Shown: positions 53,172 through 62,723, counted from the first letter of the stretch. The stretch is 64,000 nucleotides of DNA from Arthrobacter agilis (GCF_030816075.1 NZ_JAUSXO010000001.1:2604001-2668000); one strand, 5' to 3'. The notes: generated from the letters alone by a model not told the origin. Program-made: numbers and translations.

Positions 53172-54379
53172 CAGACGGCCTCGAGGAGCATCGCGGTGCC
53201 CTGGCCGACGCCGACGCACATCGTCGCGAGTCCGAGCCGCCGGGACGGGCCCTGGAGTTCGCGCTCCATCCGGCCCAGCAGGGTGACGGCGATGCGCGCA
53301 CCCGACGAGCCGAGCGGGTGGCCGAGGGCGATCGCCCCGCCGTCACGGTTGACGACGCCCTCGTCGAGGCCGAGGCGGCGGATACAGGCGAGGGACTGCG
53401 TGGCGAACGCCTCGTTGAGTTCGACGGCGCCGAGGTCCGCGACCGTCAGACCCGCACGCTCGAGGACCTTCCGCGTCGCCGGGACGGGGCCGATACCCAT
53501 GATCTCCGGGGGGACGCCTGCCGAGGCGCCGTCGAGGATGCGGGCGCGCGGAGCCAGGCCGTACCGCTGGATGGCGTCCTCCGAGGCGACGATGACGGCG
53601 GAGGCGCCGTCGTTGAGCGAACTCGAGTTGCCGGCCGTGACGATCCCGTCCGGCCGGACCACGGGACGGAGTCCCGCGAGGACCTCGAGGGTCGTGTCGG
53701 CACGCGGTCCCTCGTCGGTGTCCACCGAGGACGACGTCTTCCCGCGGTTCACCTGGACGGGCACGATCTCGTCGGCGAAGTGTCCGGCCTCGATGGCCGC
53801 GAGCGCCCGCTGGTGGGAGCGGAGCGCGAAGGCGTCTGCGTCGTCCCGGGTGATCCGGTCCAGTGCGGCGAGCTCCTCCGCCGTCTCGGGCATGGAGTAG
53901 GTGGCCTTGTCCCGCGCTGCGAGCCGGGGATTGGTGAAGCGCCAGCCGATCGAGGTGTCGAGCAGGGCACCTGGTTTCGCGAAGGGTCTGTCCGGCTTCT
54001 CGAGGACCCAGGGCGCGCGGCTCATGGACTCGACGCCACCTGCGACGACGATGTCCGCGGCCCCCGCCTTCACCATGTGCGAGGCCATGATGATGGCCGA
54101 GAGCCCGGAGGCACAGAGACGGTTGACCGTGATGCCGGGCACGCTGTCGGGGAAGCCCGCGAGCAGTGCAGCGAGGCGCGCCACGTTCCGGTTCTCCTCG
54201 CCAGCACCGTTGGCGTTGCCGAGGATCACCTCGTCCACGACCGCCGGGTCCACGCCGGCACGCCGGACGACGGCGTCGAGCACGAGCGCCGCGAGGTCGT
54301 CGGGCCGGACGCTGGAGAGCGCTCCGCCGTACCGGCCCACCGGGGTGCGGACACCCCCCACCAGGAATGCCTCGGCCAT
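53171..54379 (-). CDS. paaJ: 3-Oxoadipyl-CoA/3-oxo-5,6-dehydrosuberyl-CoA thiolase
   Basis: 402-residue thiolase. Acyl-enzyme Cys in TVNRLCASGLSAI (about residue 90), ELNEAFATQ, GGAIALGHPLGSSG (catalytic His) and the C-terminal Cys in LATMCVGVGQG. In this position it cleaves the final beta-keto acyl-CoA of phenylacetate breakdown to acetyl-CoA and succinyl-CoA. First gene of its operon; operator 54429-54450 lies 50 bases upstream. Confidence 0.92.
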   Translation of the reverse strand: MAEAFLVGGVRTPVGRYGGALSSVRPDDLAALVLDAVVRRAGVDPAVVDEVILGNANGAGEENRNVARLAALLAGFPDSVPGITVNRLCASGLSAIIMASHMVKAGAADIVVAGGVESMSRAPWVLEKPDRPFAKPGALLDTSIGWRFTNPRLAARDKATYSMPETAEELAALDRITRDDADAFALRSHQRALAAIEAGHFADEIVPVQVNRGKTSSSVDTDEGPRADTTLEVLAGLRPVVRPDGIVTAGNSSSLNDGASAVIVASEDAIQRYGLAPRARILDGASAGVPPEIMGIGPVPATRKVLERAGLTVADLGAVELNEAFATQSLACIRRLGLDEGVVNRDGGAIALGHPLGSSGARIAVTLLGRMERELQGPSRRLGLATMCVGVGQGTAMLLEAV

Positions 54380-54428
54380 GGTCGTCTCCCTCGTCGTCGC
54401 AGGTCCCGCACGCTGTTCTCCGGCCGAA

Positions 54429-54450
54429 TTACCGAACGTTCGTTCTGTAA
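54429..54450. promoter_or_regulatory. TetR-type operator upstream of paaJ
   Basis: TTACCGAACGTTCGTTCTGTAA, dyad with only one mismatched pair, centred on TT at 54439-54440. Nearly the same sequence as before paaA, indicating common control by the adjacent TetR protein. Confidence 0.85.
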
Positions 54451-54564
54451 AGGCCCGCTCCAGAATTGCATGCCCGTTCGGCACGGTCAACCAGGACGGC
54501 GCGGCAGGACCGGGGCCGCGCCGCCGGGGCGGACGCCCGGAGCGGCAGTGGCAAGATGGGAGCC

Positions 54565-56760
54565 ATGACCGTCGACGCCACCGTGCTCCAAGTCCCCGTC
54601 CCGCCCCCGGCCAGGAAGGTGCCCGTCGAGCGCACCCACCACGGCGACACCTTCGTGGATTCCTACGAGTGGATGCGCGAGAAGGAGAACCCCGAGCTGA
54701 TCGGGTACCTCGAGCGAGAGAACGACTACACGGAGGCCGTCACGCGGCACCAGGAACCGCTGCGCGAGGCCATCTTCAACGAGATCAAGGACCGCACGCA
54801 GGAGACGGACCTCTCCGTCCCCGCCCGCAAGAAGGGCTGGTGGTACTACTCCCGGACGGAGGAGGGGAAGCAGTACGGCATCCAGTGCCGCGTGGCCGCC
54901 GAGGACACGGGCGACCTGCGCCGTGACTGGACGCCGCCCGAGGTGGTCCCCGGGCAGCCCGTGCCGGGCGAGCAGGTGATGCTCGACGGCAACGAGCTCG
55001 CCGAGGGCAAGCCCTTCTTCTCCCTGGGCGGCCTCTCCGTGACCGAGGACGGCACGCTGCTGGCGTACTGCGAGGACAACGCGGGCGACGAGCGCTTCAC
55101 GCTCCGCATCAAGGACCTCACGACCGGGGAGCTCCTGCCGGACGAGATCCCGGACGTCTTCTACGGGCTGTCCTTCTCCCCCGACGGGAGCCGCGTCTAC
55201 TACACCGTCGTCGACGATTCCTGGCGCCCCTACCAGGTGCGGTCCCACGTCCTCGGCACGCCCGTGGCCGACGACGCACTCGTCTACCAGGAGGACGACG
55301 TCGCCATGTGGACGGGCTTCGAGGTCTCGGCCGACCGCACGCAGCTCCTCATCAGCATCGGCTGCTCGGAGTACAGCGAGTACCGCGTCCTCGACCTCGA
55401 GCACCCCGAAGCCGGCCTGACCCCGCTCATCTCCCGCGACGAACGCATCCTGTACGACGCCGAACCCCTCACCATCGACGGAGTACGGCACTACCTCCTG
55501 ACCCACGACCGCGACGCGAGGAACTCGATGGTGAGCCTCGTCCCGGAGGACCAGTTCTCCCGGCCGCTCGCCGAGCAGGAGTGGACGACGGTCATCCCGC
55601 ACGACGACGCCGTCCGCATCAACGGCGTCTCCGTCACGCGCACCCACCTGGTGCTCTCGGTCCGCAAGGACACCATCGAGCGCGTCCAGGTCCTGCCGCT
55701 GGCCGGCCTCGGCACGCCCGAGCAGGGGCTGCCCGCCGAACCCGACTTCGACGAGGAGCTCTTCACCTGCAACCTCGCCAACGCCGAGTTCGACTCCCCG
55801 ATCATCCGCCTGTCGTACACCTCGTACCTCACGCCCCCGCGCGTCTACGACTACGTCCTCGAGGACGGGTCGCTGGAACTGCGCAAGGAGACCGAGGTGC
55901 GCGGCGGGTACGACCCCGCCGACTACGTGGCCGAGCGTCACTGGGCACCGGCAGCCGACGGCACACTGATCCCGCTCTCCGTCGTCCGGCGGACCGACCT
56001 CGCCCAGGACGGCACCAACCCGGCGGTCGTCTACGCGTACGGCAGCTACGAGGTCAGCATGGACCCCGCCTTCTCGATCGCCCGGCTCTCCCTCCTGGAC
56101 CGCGGCATCGTGTTCGTCACCGCGCACATCCGCGGCGGCGGTGAAATGGGCCGCAGCTGGTACGAGCAGGGCAAGAAGCTGGCCAAGAAGAACACCTTCA
56201 CCGACTTCGTCGACGCCACCACGTACCTCGGCGACTCGGGCTGGGCGGATCCGTCACGGATCGCCGCGATGGGCGGTTCCGCGGGAGGTCTCCTCATGGG
56301 CGCCGTCGCCAACCTGGCGCCGGAGAAGTACCGGGCGATCGTGGCTCAGGTCCCGTTCGTGGACGCGCTGACCACCATCCTCGACCCGGACCTGCCGCTC
56401 TCGGCGCTCGAGTGGGAGGAGTGGGGCAACCCGATCACCGACCCCGAGGTGTACCGCTACATGAAGGAGTACACGCCCTACGAGAACGTGCGCCCCGTCG
56501 CGTACCCGAGGATCGCCGCCGTCACGAGCTACAACGACACGCGCGTGCTGTACGTGGAGCCCGCCAAGTGGGTCGCGCAGCTGCGCGAGACCGCCACGGG
56601 CACCGAGCCGATCGTCCTCAAGACGGAGATGGACGGCGGCCACGGCGGCGCCAGCGGACGCTACTCCCGGTGGCGCGACGTCGCCTGGGACTACGCGTTC
56701 GCCGCGGACGCCGTGGGCGCCACGGAGGTGCTCGCGCGTTCCACCAGTTCCGTGGAGTAG
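54565..56760 (+). CDS. ptrB: Oligopeptidase B-type prolyl oligopeptidase family (S9A) serine peptidase
   Basis: 731 residues: an N-terminal beta-propeller (about 70-420) and a C-terminal alpha/beta hydrolase. The catalytic Ser is in MGGSAGGLLMG, Asp in TSYNDTRVLY and His in DGGHGGASGR. Motifs VYAYGSYEVSMDP and HIRGGGEMGRSWYEQGK place it in the oligopeptidase B branch, which cuts after basic residues in short peptides. ATG 54565 follows GATGGGAG; ATG 54556 is possible. Its 3' end overlaps the convergent LacI gene by 70 bases. Confidence 0.9.
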   Translation: MTVDATVLQVPVPPPARKVPVERTHHGDTFVDSYEWMREKENPELIGYLERENDYTEAVTRHQEPLREAIFNEIKDRTQETDLSVPARKKGWWYYSRTEEGKQYGIQCRVAAEDTGDLRRDWTPPEVVPGQPVPGEQVMLDGNELAEGKPFFSLGGLSVTEDGTLLAYCEDNAGDERFTLRIKDLTTGELLPDEIPDVFYGLSFSPDGSRVYYTVVDDSWRPYQVRSHVLGTPVADDALVYQEDDVAMWTGFEVSADRTQLLISIGCSEYSEYRVLDLEHPEAGLTPLISRDERILYDAEPLTIDGVRHYLLTHDRDARNSMVSLVPEDQFSRPLAEQEWTTVIPHDDAVRINGVSVTRTHLVLSVRKDTIERVQVLPLAGLGTPEQGLPAEPDFDEELFTCNLANAEFDSPIIRLSYTSYLTPPRVYDYVLEDGSLELRKETEVRGGYDPADYVAERHWAPAADGTLIPLSVVRRTDLAQDGTNPAVVYAYGSYEVSMDPAFSIARLSLLDRGIVFVTAHIRGGGEMGRSWYEQGKKLAKKNTFTDFVDATTYLGDSGWADPSRIAAMGGSAGGLLMGAVANLAPEKYRAIVAQVPFVDALTTILDPDLPLSALEWEEWGNPITDPEVYRYMKEYTPYENVRPVAYPRIAAVTSYNDTRVLYVEPAKWVAQLRETATGTEPIVLKTEMDGGHGGASGRYSRWRDVAWDYAFAADAVGATEVLARSTSSVE

Positions 56761-57770
56761 ATGACGGGCTCCGGGTGCGAGCCCGGGGCCTCGATCTCCT
56801 CCAGGAGCATCGCTCCCGCCTTCACGGCCATCTGGACCATGGGCTGGGTGATCGTGGTGAGCGGCGTCGCCGCCGTCTCGGCGACGGCGTGGTTGTCGTA
56901 GCCCATGAGCGCGATGTCCCCCGGCACCGTCTTCCCGGCGGCGTGGAGCGCCTCGAGCACACCGAGCGCCATGAGGTCCGAGGCGGCGAAGATGCCGTCG
57001 ATCTCGGGATCCTCGGCGAGGAGCTGTCGCGCCGCGGTGGCCGCGCCGTCCGTGGTGAAGTCGGCGTGGACCACGGGCCCCTCGGGCAGTCCGGCCTCCG
57101 CCAGGCCCGCCTTCCAGCCGCGCAGGCGGTCGACGGCGGCGGTCATGTCGGCGGGTCCGGCCACCGTGGCGAGGCGACGGCGGCCGATGCCGGCGAGGTG
57201 CTGCGCGGCCAGCCGCCCGCCGCCGACGTTGTCCGTATCCACATACGTCACGTCGAACGTGGTGTCCCACGGGCGCCCGATGAAGATGGTCGGAAGACCG
57301 GTCTCGGCGAGTGACCTCGCCCAGGAGTCGGCCTTGTGGTGCGAGACGACGATCGCCCCGTCCACGTGCCCCCCGCGCAGGTAGCGCAGGGTGCGGGAGG
57401 AGTCGTCGTCGGTCCTCGACATCAGCAGCACCAACTGCACGTCGGTCTCCCGGAGGGCCTCCGTGATGCCGGTGATGACGACGGCGAAGAAGGGATCCAT
57501 CATGACGCGGACGTCGGGCTCCGGGATGACCAGGGCGATGGAGGACGTCCGGCGGGTCACCAGGCTGCGCGCGGCCCGGTTCGGGATGTACCCGAGGTCG
57601 ATGACCGCGCGGTCCACCGCCGCCTGGGCCTCGGGGCTGACGCGGTCTCCCCCGTTGATGGCGCGGGAGGCGGTGGAACGTGACACCCCGGCTGCCACGG
57701 CGAGGTCCTCGAGCGTGGGGCTCGAGCGAGCGGTGACCTGGCGCAGCGGCCGGGGTGGGGACGTTTTCAT
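56691..57770 (-). CDS. cebR: LacI family regulator, CebR-like
   Basis: 359 residues. The helix-turn-helix is TLEDLAVAAGVSRSTASRAINGG and the hinge NRAARSLVTRR; a sugar-binding effector domain follows. Its start overlaps the beta-glucosidase stop by one base, so it is last in the binding protein-permease-permease-glucosidase-regulator operon, the same order as the Streptomyces/Thermobifida ceb loci. Two near-perfect CebR-type palindromes lie before the operon. Effector likely cellobiose or a cello-oligosaccharide, by analogy. Confidence 0.88.
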   Translation of the reverse strand: MKTSPPRPLRQVTARSSPTLEDLAVAAGVSRSTASRAINGGDRVSPEAQAAVDRAVIDLGYIPNRAARSLVTRRTSSIALVIPEPDVRVMMDPFFAVVITGITEALRETDVQLVLLMSRTDDDSSRTLRYLRGGHVDGAIVVSHHKADSWARSLAETGLPTIFIGRPWDTTFDVTYVDTDNVGGGRLAAQHLAGIGRRRLATVAGPADMTAAVDRLRGWKAGLAEAGLPEGPVVHADFTTDGAATAARQLLAEDPEIDGIFAASDLMALGVLEALHAAGKTVPGDIALMGYDNHAVAETAATPLTTITQPMVQMAVKAGAMLLEEIEAPGSHPEPVIYSTELVERASTSVAPTASAANA

Positions 57771-59236
57771 CACCTCGACAATACGACACCCGCCCGCTCG
57801 GCGTCCGGCGACGAGGCGTCGGGCACCGTGTTGGAGGCCGCCAGGCGGGCGTACCAGAGGGCGCTCGCCTTCGGGGTGCGCTCCTGTGTCTCGTAGTCCA
57901 CGCGCACCAGGCCGAAGCGCTGGTGGTAGCCCCAGGCCCACTCGAAGTTGTCCATGAGCGACCACGCGAGGTAGCCGCGGAGGTCCACGCCGTCGTCGAT
58001 CGCGTCCTTCATGGCCCGCACGTGGACGTCGAAGAAGCCGAGGCGGTCCTGGTCGTCCACGAAACCGGAGTCGTCCGGGGCGTCATTGTAGGCGGCACCG
58101 TTCTCCGTGATGTAGATCGGGATGCCGGCAGGCCCGGTGTACTCGTCCTGCAGCCAGTTGAGCAGGCGGCGGAGCCCGTCGGGCTGCACCTCCCAGTCCA
58201 TCGCCGTGACGGGCAGGCCGCGCGGTACCGAACGGACACCGTGCGCCGCGACGTAGGGAGAGGAGACCGGGCGCTCGAGCGGCGCGTGGCCCTCCTGCGG
58301 TGCCGCCTCGCCCGACGGCGCCTTGGTGACGGCCTCGCCGTGGTAGTAGTTCACGCCCAGCACGTCGATGGGCGTGCCGATGATGTCGAGGTCGCCGTTC
58401 CGGATGTGCTCGGCCATCCCGAGGTGCTCGACGTCCCGGAGGACGTCCTCCGGGTATGCGCCGCGCAGCACGGGGTCGAGGAAGATGCGGTTGAACTGCC
58501 CGTCGATGCGGCGGGCGGCGTCGCGGTCCTCCGCGCTGTCCGGGTCCACGGGGTCCGGCACGGTGAGGTTGAGCGTGATGCCGAGGGTCGCGTCCGCGTC
58601 CCGGCGGCGCAGCTCCTGCGTCGCGAGTCCGTGACCGAGCAGGAGGTGGTGCGCGGCGGCGAGGGCCGCCGTCGGCTCCTGGCGCCCCGGCGCGTGCACG
58701 CCGGCGGCGTAGCCGAGGAACGCCGCACACCAGGGCTCGTTGAGGGTGGTCCAGATGCGCACCCGGTCGCCCAGGGCCTCGTGCATCACCGCGGCGTACT
58801 CGGCGAAGCGGTAGGCGGTGTCGCGGTTGGTCCAGCCACCCTTGTCCTCGAGGGCCTGCGGCAGGTCCCAGTGGTAGAGGGTGAGCCACGGCTTGATACC
58901 GGCCTCGAGGAGCTGGTCCACGAGCCGCGAGTAGAAGCGGATGCCCTCGGTGTTCGGCGTGACGCCGTCCGCCATGCAGCGGGACCACGACGTCGAGAAG
59001 CGGTACGCCTGCAGGTTGAGGCTCTTCATCAGTGCGACGTCCTCCGCCGAACGGTGGAAGTGGTCGCACGCGACGTCCCCGTTGTGTGCGTCCACCACTG
59101 CTCCCGGGACGCGGGAGAACGTGTCCCAGATGGACGGCCCCCTGCCGCCCTCCTGCGCCCCGCCCTCGATCTGGTATGCCGCTGTCGCCGCACCCCAGAG
59201 GAAGCCCTCGGGAAAGGTGATCTCGGTGCTGCTCAT
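57770..59236 (-). CDS. Intracellular beta-glucosidase, GH1
   Basis: 488-residue GH1 enzyme hydrolysing cellobiose and other beta-glucosides. Start block FPEGFLWGAATAAYQIEGG; acid/base Glu in TLNEPWC (about 169); nucleophile Glu in IYITENGAAYND; glucose-binding Trp region FEWAWGYHQRFG. No signal peptide, fitting intracellular cleavage after uptake. Overlaps the permease gene upstream (ATGA) and the regulator downstream. Confidence 0.93.
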   Translation of the reverse strand: MSSTEITFPEGFLWGAATAAYQIEGGAQEGGRGPSIWDTFSRVPGAVVDAHNGDVACDHFHRSAEDVALMKSLNLQAYRFSTSWSRCMADGVTPNTEGIRFYSRLVDQLLEAGIKPWLTLYHWDLPQALEDKGGWTNRDTAYRFAEYAAVMHEALGDRVRIWTTLNEPWCAAFLGYAAGVHAPGRQEPTAALAAAHHLLLGHGLATQELRRRDADATLGITLNLTVPDPVDPDSAEDRDAARRIDGQFNRIFLDPVLRGAYPEDVLRDVEHLGMAEHIRNGDLDIIGTPIDVLGVNYYHGEAVTKAPSGEAAPQEGHAPLERPVSSPYVAAHGVRSVPRGLPVTAMDWEVQPDGLRRLLNWLQDEYTGPAGIPIYITENGAAYNDAPDDSGFVDDQDRLGFFDVHVRAMKDAIDDGVDLRGYLAWSLMDNFEWAWGYHQRFGLVRVDYETQERTPKASALWYARLAASNTVPDASSPDAERAGVVLSR

Positions 59237-60147
59237 CCTTTGACTGCTCCTTGCATGATTCCTGATACGAGTTGACGTCCCGCCACTGCGAAGAGGAGCA
59301 GCAGGGGGATGGTGGAGAGCACGGCTCCGGCGAGCACGATCGAGTAGTCGACGAAGTGCGCGGCCTGGAGCAGCTGCAGTGCCACCGGGAGGGTGGGGTT
59401 GGACGGATCCAGCACGATGAACGGCCAGAAGAAGTTGGTCCATGTCGCGACGAACGTGAAGAGCGCGAGCATCGCCGCGGCGGGCCGGGCGGCCGGGAGG
59501 CCGACGTACCAGAACGCCTGGATCATGGACGCGCCGTCGATCCTGACGGCCTCGATGAGCTCGTCCGGCAGGGCGTCCCGCAGGTACTGCGTCATCCAGA
59601 ACACCCCGAAGGCCGTGACGACGCCGGGCACGATGACGGCCCAAAGCGATCCGGTCCAGCCGAGCTTCGCCATCACGATGAACAGCGGCACCACACCCAG
59701 CTGGGTGGGGACCGCCATGGTGGCGATCACGAACACCAGCAGGCCCTTGCTGCCCCGGAAACGGAGCTTGGCGAAGGCGAATCCGGCGAGGGTCGAGAAC
59801 AGGACCACGGACACCGCCGTGACGGTGGAGACGAGGATGCTGTTGCCGAGCGCCTTCCAGAACGGGATGGTGTCGAGCACGCTGGCCGCGTTGGCGAGGA
59901 AGTTACCGCCCGGCACCAGGGGCACGCCCTTGCTGATGACCGAGCTGTCATGGCTTCCCACCAGGAAGGACCACCACAGCGGGAACACCGAGCCGAGGAT
60001 CACCGCCGCGAGGAATCCGTAGGTCAGGAACCCGGGCCGGCGCATGGTGCCGCCGGGGGCGCCGCGGCGCCGGGAGCCGAGGCCCCGCTGGGCCGCGCGT
60101 GCGGCCCCCTTGCCCGCGGTCTGTTCGATCATGGGGATGGAGCTCAT
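59233..60147 (-). CDS. cebG: Cello-oligosaccharide ABC permease, MalG/CebG type
   Basis: 304-residue permease with six helices and the EAA loop (ELIEAVRIDGASMIQAFWYVGLPAARP). About 35 N-terminal residues are basic and cytosolic. Starts overlapping the MalF-type permease (ATGA). Cargo inferred from the GH1 and CebR-type operators; no ATPase gene is present, as in other MsiK-dependent systems. Confidence 0.88.
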   Translation of the reverse strand: MSSIPMIEQTAGKGAARAAQRGLGSRRRGAPGGTMRRPGFLTYGFLAAVILGSVFPLWWSFLVGSHDSSVISKGVPLVPGGNFLANAASVLDTIPFWKALGNSILVSTVTAVSVVLFSTLAGFAFAKLRFRGSKGLLVFVIATMAVPTQLGVVPLFIVMAKLGWTGSLWAVIVPGVVTAFGVFWMTQYLRDALPDELIEAVRIDGASMIQAFWYVGLPAARPAAAMLALFTFVATWTNFFWPFIVLDPSNPTLPVALQLLQAAHFVDYSIVLAGAVLSTIPLLLLFAVAGRQLVSGIMQGAVKG

Positions 60148-61133
60148 CGTCGGCCTCCCTGGCTAGCGATGCGGCGGGTGATGAGGAAGTTGGCCATCGC
60201 GATGAGGACGATGATCAGGAACAGCAGCCAGGCGACGGCCGAGGCCCTGCCGAAGTTGCGCTGGCCCCAGCCGAGCTCCCAGATGTACATGGTGAGGGTC
60301 TGCCACTGGCGGTCCGCGCCACCGAGGCCCGCCTGGTCGAACACGCGCGCCTCGTCGAAGATCTGGAGGCCGCCGATCGTGGCGGTGATCACCACGAAGA
60401 TGATGGTGGGGCGGAGCATCGGGACGGTGACCGAGACGAACTGGCGGAGCCGCCCGGCGCCGTCGATCGTCGCCGCCTCGTAGACGTCCCGGGGGATGGC
60501 CTGCATGGCGGCGAGGAAGATCAGGGCGTTGTAGCCCGTCCAGCGGAAGTTCACCATGGTGGCGATCGCCGTGTGACTCGCGAGCGAGTCGGAGTGCCAG
60601 CGGACCGGGTCCAGCCCCATCCCCGTCAACACCTCGTTGAACAGGCCTGCCTGGTCAGCGAAGAGGTTGTTGAAGATCAACCCAACGGCCACGGGGGCCA
60701 CCACGAAAGGCACGAGGACGCCCATCCGCCAGAACGTCTTGGCCCGGAGGTTCGCATCGAGCACCGCCGCGATGGCGATGGCGAGGACGACCTGCGGGAC
60801 GGACGAGAGGAGGAAGATGCTGAACGTATTACCTACCGCGTTCCAGAAGAACGGCTGCGCGAGGACGAACTCGTAGTTCTCCAGTCCGGTGAACTTCCCC
60901 TGGCCCCCGATGAGGTTCCAGGTGTGGAGCGAGACCCATGCCGTGTAGAGCAGGGGGAACAGGCCCGTGATCGCGAAGAGGACGAAGAACGGCGAGATGT
61001 AGAGATACGGGGACAGCTTGACGTCCCACTTCGACACCTTCTGGGAGAAGGCCAGCCGCTTCACGCTCTTGTCACGTGAGGCAGGCTGATTCGTGTTGGG
61101 AGGTGGGGTTTGGACCCGGTCCGTGACGGCCAT
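60144..61133 (-). CDS. cebF: Cello-oligosaccharide ABC permease, MalF/CebF type
   Basis: 329-residue permease, six helices (LYISPFFVLFAITGLFPLLYTAWVSL onward) and the EAA loop (DVYEAATIDGAGRLRQFVSVTVPMLRP). Begins 3 bases after the binding-protein stop. The cytosolic N-terminus is about 38 residues. Confidence 0.88.
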   Translation of the reverse strand: MAVTDRVQTPPPNTNQPASRDKSVKRLAFSQKVSKWDVKLSPYLYISPFFVLFAITGLFPLLYTAWVSLHTWNLIGGQGKFTGLENYEFVLAQPFFWNAVGNTFSIFLLSSVPQVVLAIAIAAVLDANLRAKTFWRMGVLVPFVVAPVAVGLIFNNLFADQAGLFNEVLTGMGLDPVRWHSDSLASHTAIATMVNFRWTGYNALIFLAAMQAIPRDVYEAATIDGAGRLRQFVSVTVPMLRPTIIFVVITATIGGLQIFDEARVFDQAGLGGADRQWQTLTMYIWELGWGQRNFGRASAVAWLLFLIIVLIAMANFLITRRIASQGGRR

Positions 61134-61136
61134 GGG

Positions 61137-62429
61137 CTACAGAGCGCCTACAGCGGTGACGAACTTCTCCCAGGAGGAGGCGGGGTCGTCGGTCTTGTCG
61201 ACGTCGACGCGGGTCAGGGCCTGCTGCATGGCGTCGTTGATGGGGAAGTACTTCGGCCCCTTGAACGGACGGACCTCGATGGCGTTGGCCCGGTTGGCGA
61301 GGATCTCACCGGTGGGGGCGTCGTTGAAGAACGCGTTGGTCTGGCCCAGCAGCGTGTCGCTCTCGAGCCCTTCGACCTGGCTGGGGAAGGTGCCCTTCGA
61401 CTCGAAGGCCTTGATCTGCTGCTCCGGGGCGGTGAGCCACTCGGCGAGCTTCTTGGCCTCGGCCTGGTGGGCGCCCTGGGTGGGGATGGTCAGGTAGGAC
61501 CCGCCCCAGTTGCCGCCGCCGCCGGGGAAGACATCCGCGATGTCCCAGCCGTCGATGCCCTTGGCGTTGCCCTCGATGATGCCGAGCATCCAGCCCGGGC
61601 AGAGCTTCGTGGCGAAGGCGTCGGACTGGAAGCTGGCCGTCCAGTCGTCCTCCCACTGGGTCAGGTGCGCGGAGAGTCCGTCGTCCACCGAGGCCTGGAG
61701 GACCTGCTCGTAGATGTCCTTGACGTCGGCGTTATCGGTCGCGATGACCGTACCGTCCTTGTCCTCGTAGGCGTTCTCGACCTGGTTGATCATGCCCTGG
61801 TAGGTGGCTCCGGCGGAATCGAACCAGGCGGTGCCGTCACTCGCCGCGACGAACTTCTTGCCCGCGTCGAAGTAGTTCTGCCAGTCACCCTCGAGCATCT
61901 TCGCGACGGACTCACGGTCGCTGGGCAGTCCGGCCTTCTCGAAGAGGTCCGCGCGGTAGCAGACGGCCTCGGGTCCGGCGTCGGTGCCGTACCCGATCAG
62001 CTGCCCGTCCTCGGTGGTGGCGGCGGCTTCCTTCCAGTCGAGCCAGCGGCCCTCGACGGCAGGATCCTTGAGATCCGCGAACTGGTCGGAGTACTCGAGC
62101 AGCTCCGGGAGCCAGTCCATCTCGATACCTTCGATGTCCGACAGGCCCGAGCCGGCGGCGAGCCTCGTGGTGAGGTTGTCGCGGGCCTCGTTGGAGGTCG
62201 CTGCCTTCTTGTGCTCGATGGTGACGTTCGGGTTGAGCTCCTCGTACTCCGTGAAGAGTTCCTCGTAGCCGAATTCGTTGAACGTGCCGACGGACAGGGT
62301 GACGTCCTCGGTGCCGGTCTCGCCTTCGACGCCGGCATTGTCCGATCCGCCGGATCCGCAGGCGGTGAGGGCCAGGGCGAGGCATGCCGCCGCGGCGGAA
62401 AGTGCGGTGATACGTGCTCTGCTGTGCAC
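61137..62429 (-). CDS. cebE: Extracellular cello-oligosaccharide-binding lipoprotein
   Basis: 430-residue CUT1 solute-binding protein. The lipoprotein signal peptide ends in LALTACGSGG (lipobox LTAC). GTG 62429 is the start: AAGGAG lies six bases upstream and the signal peptide begins right after. Mature blocks include GTAWFDSAGATYQGMINQVENAY and FPGGGGNWGGSYLTIP. First gene of the ceb-like operon. Confidence 0.9.
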   Translation of the reverse strand: MHSRARITALSAAAACLALALTACGSGGSDNAGVEGETGTEDVTLSVGTFNEFGYEELFTEYEELNPNVTIEHKKAATSNEARDNLTTRLAAGSGLSDIEGIEMDWLPELLEYSDQFADLKDPAVEGRWLDWKEAAATTEDGQLIGYGTDAGPEAVCYRADLFEKAGLPSDRESVAKMLEGDWQNYFDAGKKFVAASDGTAWFDSAGATYQGMINQVENAYEDKDGTVIATDNADVKDIYEQVLQASVDDGLSAHLTQWEDDWTASFQSDAFATKLCPGWMLGIIEGNAKGIDGWDIADVFPGGGGNWGGSYLTIPTQGAHQAEAKKLAEWLTAPEQQIKAFESKGTFPSQVEGLESDTLLGQTNAFFNDAPTGEILANRANAIEVRPFKGPKYFPINDAMQQALTRVDVDKTDDPASSWEKFVTAVGAL

Positions 62430-62653
62430 GGATGACTCCTTTGTCAGGGTTGGATCCCACCGCCGGGTGCAGCGGGGTCTGGGTGGTGCTTCCTGGGCGC
62501 GGTATCCGGACGGGACGCGGCTGGGGCCCTTGATCGGGCCTGTGCCAGGACTGGAGTGGCGGTGGTGGGCTCCGGGAGCACCCGGAACCCACCGCCGGTG
62601 CGAGTGGGTGTTCACAGCCCGAGGTCGGGATCCGACCGGGAGATCAGTTCCGA

Positions 62654-62667
62654 TGGGAGCGCTCTCA
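62654..62667. promoter_or_regulatory. CebR-type operator, promoter-proximal
   Basis: TGGGAGCGCTCTCA: the CebR consensus TGGGAGCGCTCCCA with one change. Lies just downstream of the predicted -10. Confidence 0.85.
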
Positions 62668-62679
62668 CGCTGTCGCACC

Positions 62680-62708
62680 ATCCTGACTGTGACCCACGGC
62701 ACTGTCAA
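62680..62708 (-). promoter_or_regulatory. Predicted promoter of the ceb-like operon
   Basis: On the complement, TTGACA (62708-62703), a 17-base spacer and CAGGAT (62685-62680). Flanked by the two CebR-type operators, so its identification is better supported than the weak -10 alone would allow. Confidence 0.6.
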
Positions 62709-62709
62709 G

Positions 62710-62723
62710 TGGGAGCGCTTCCA
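62710..62723. promoter_or_regulatory. CebR-type operator, upstream site
   Basis: TGGGAGCGCTTCCA, one change from the consensus palindrome, directly upstream of the -35 element. Confidence 0.85.
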
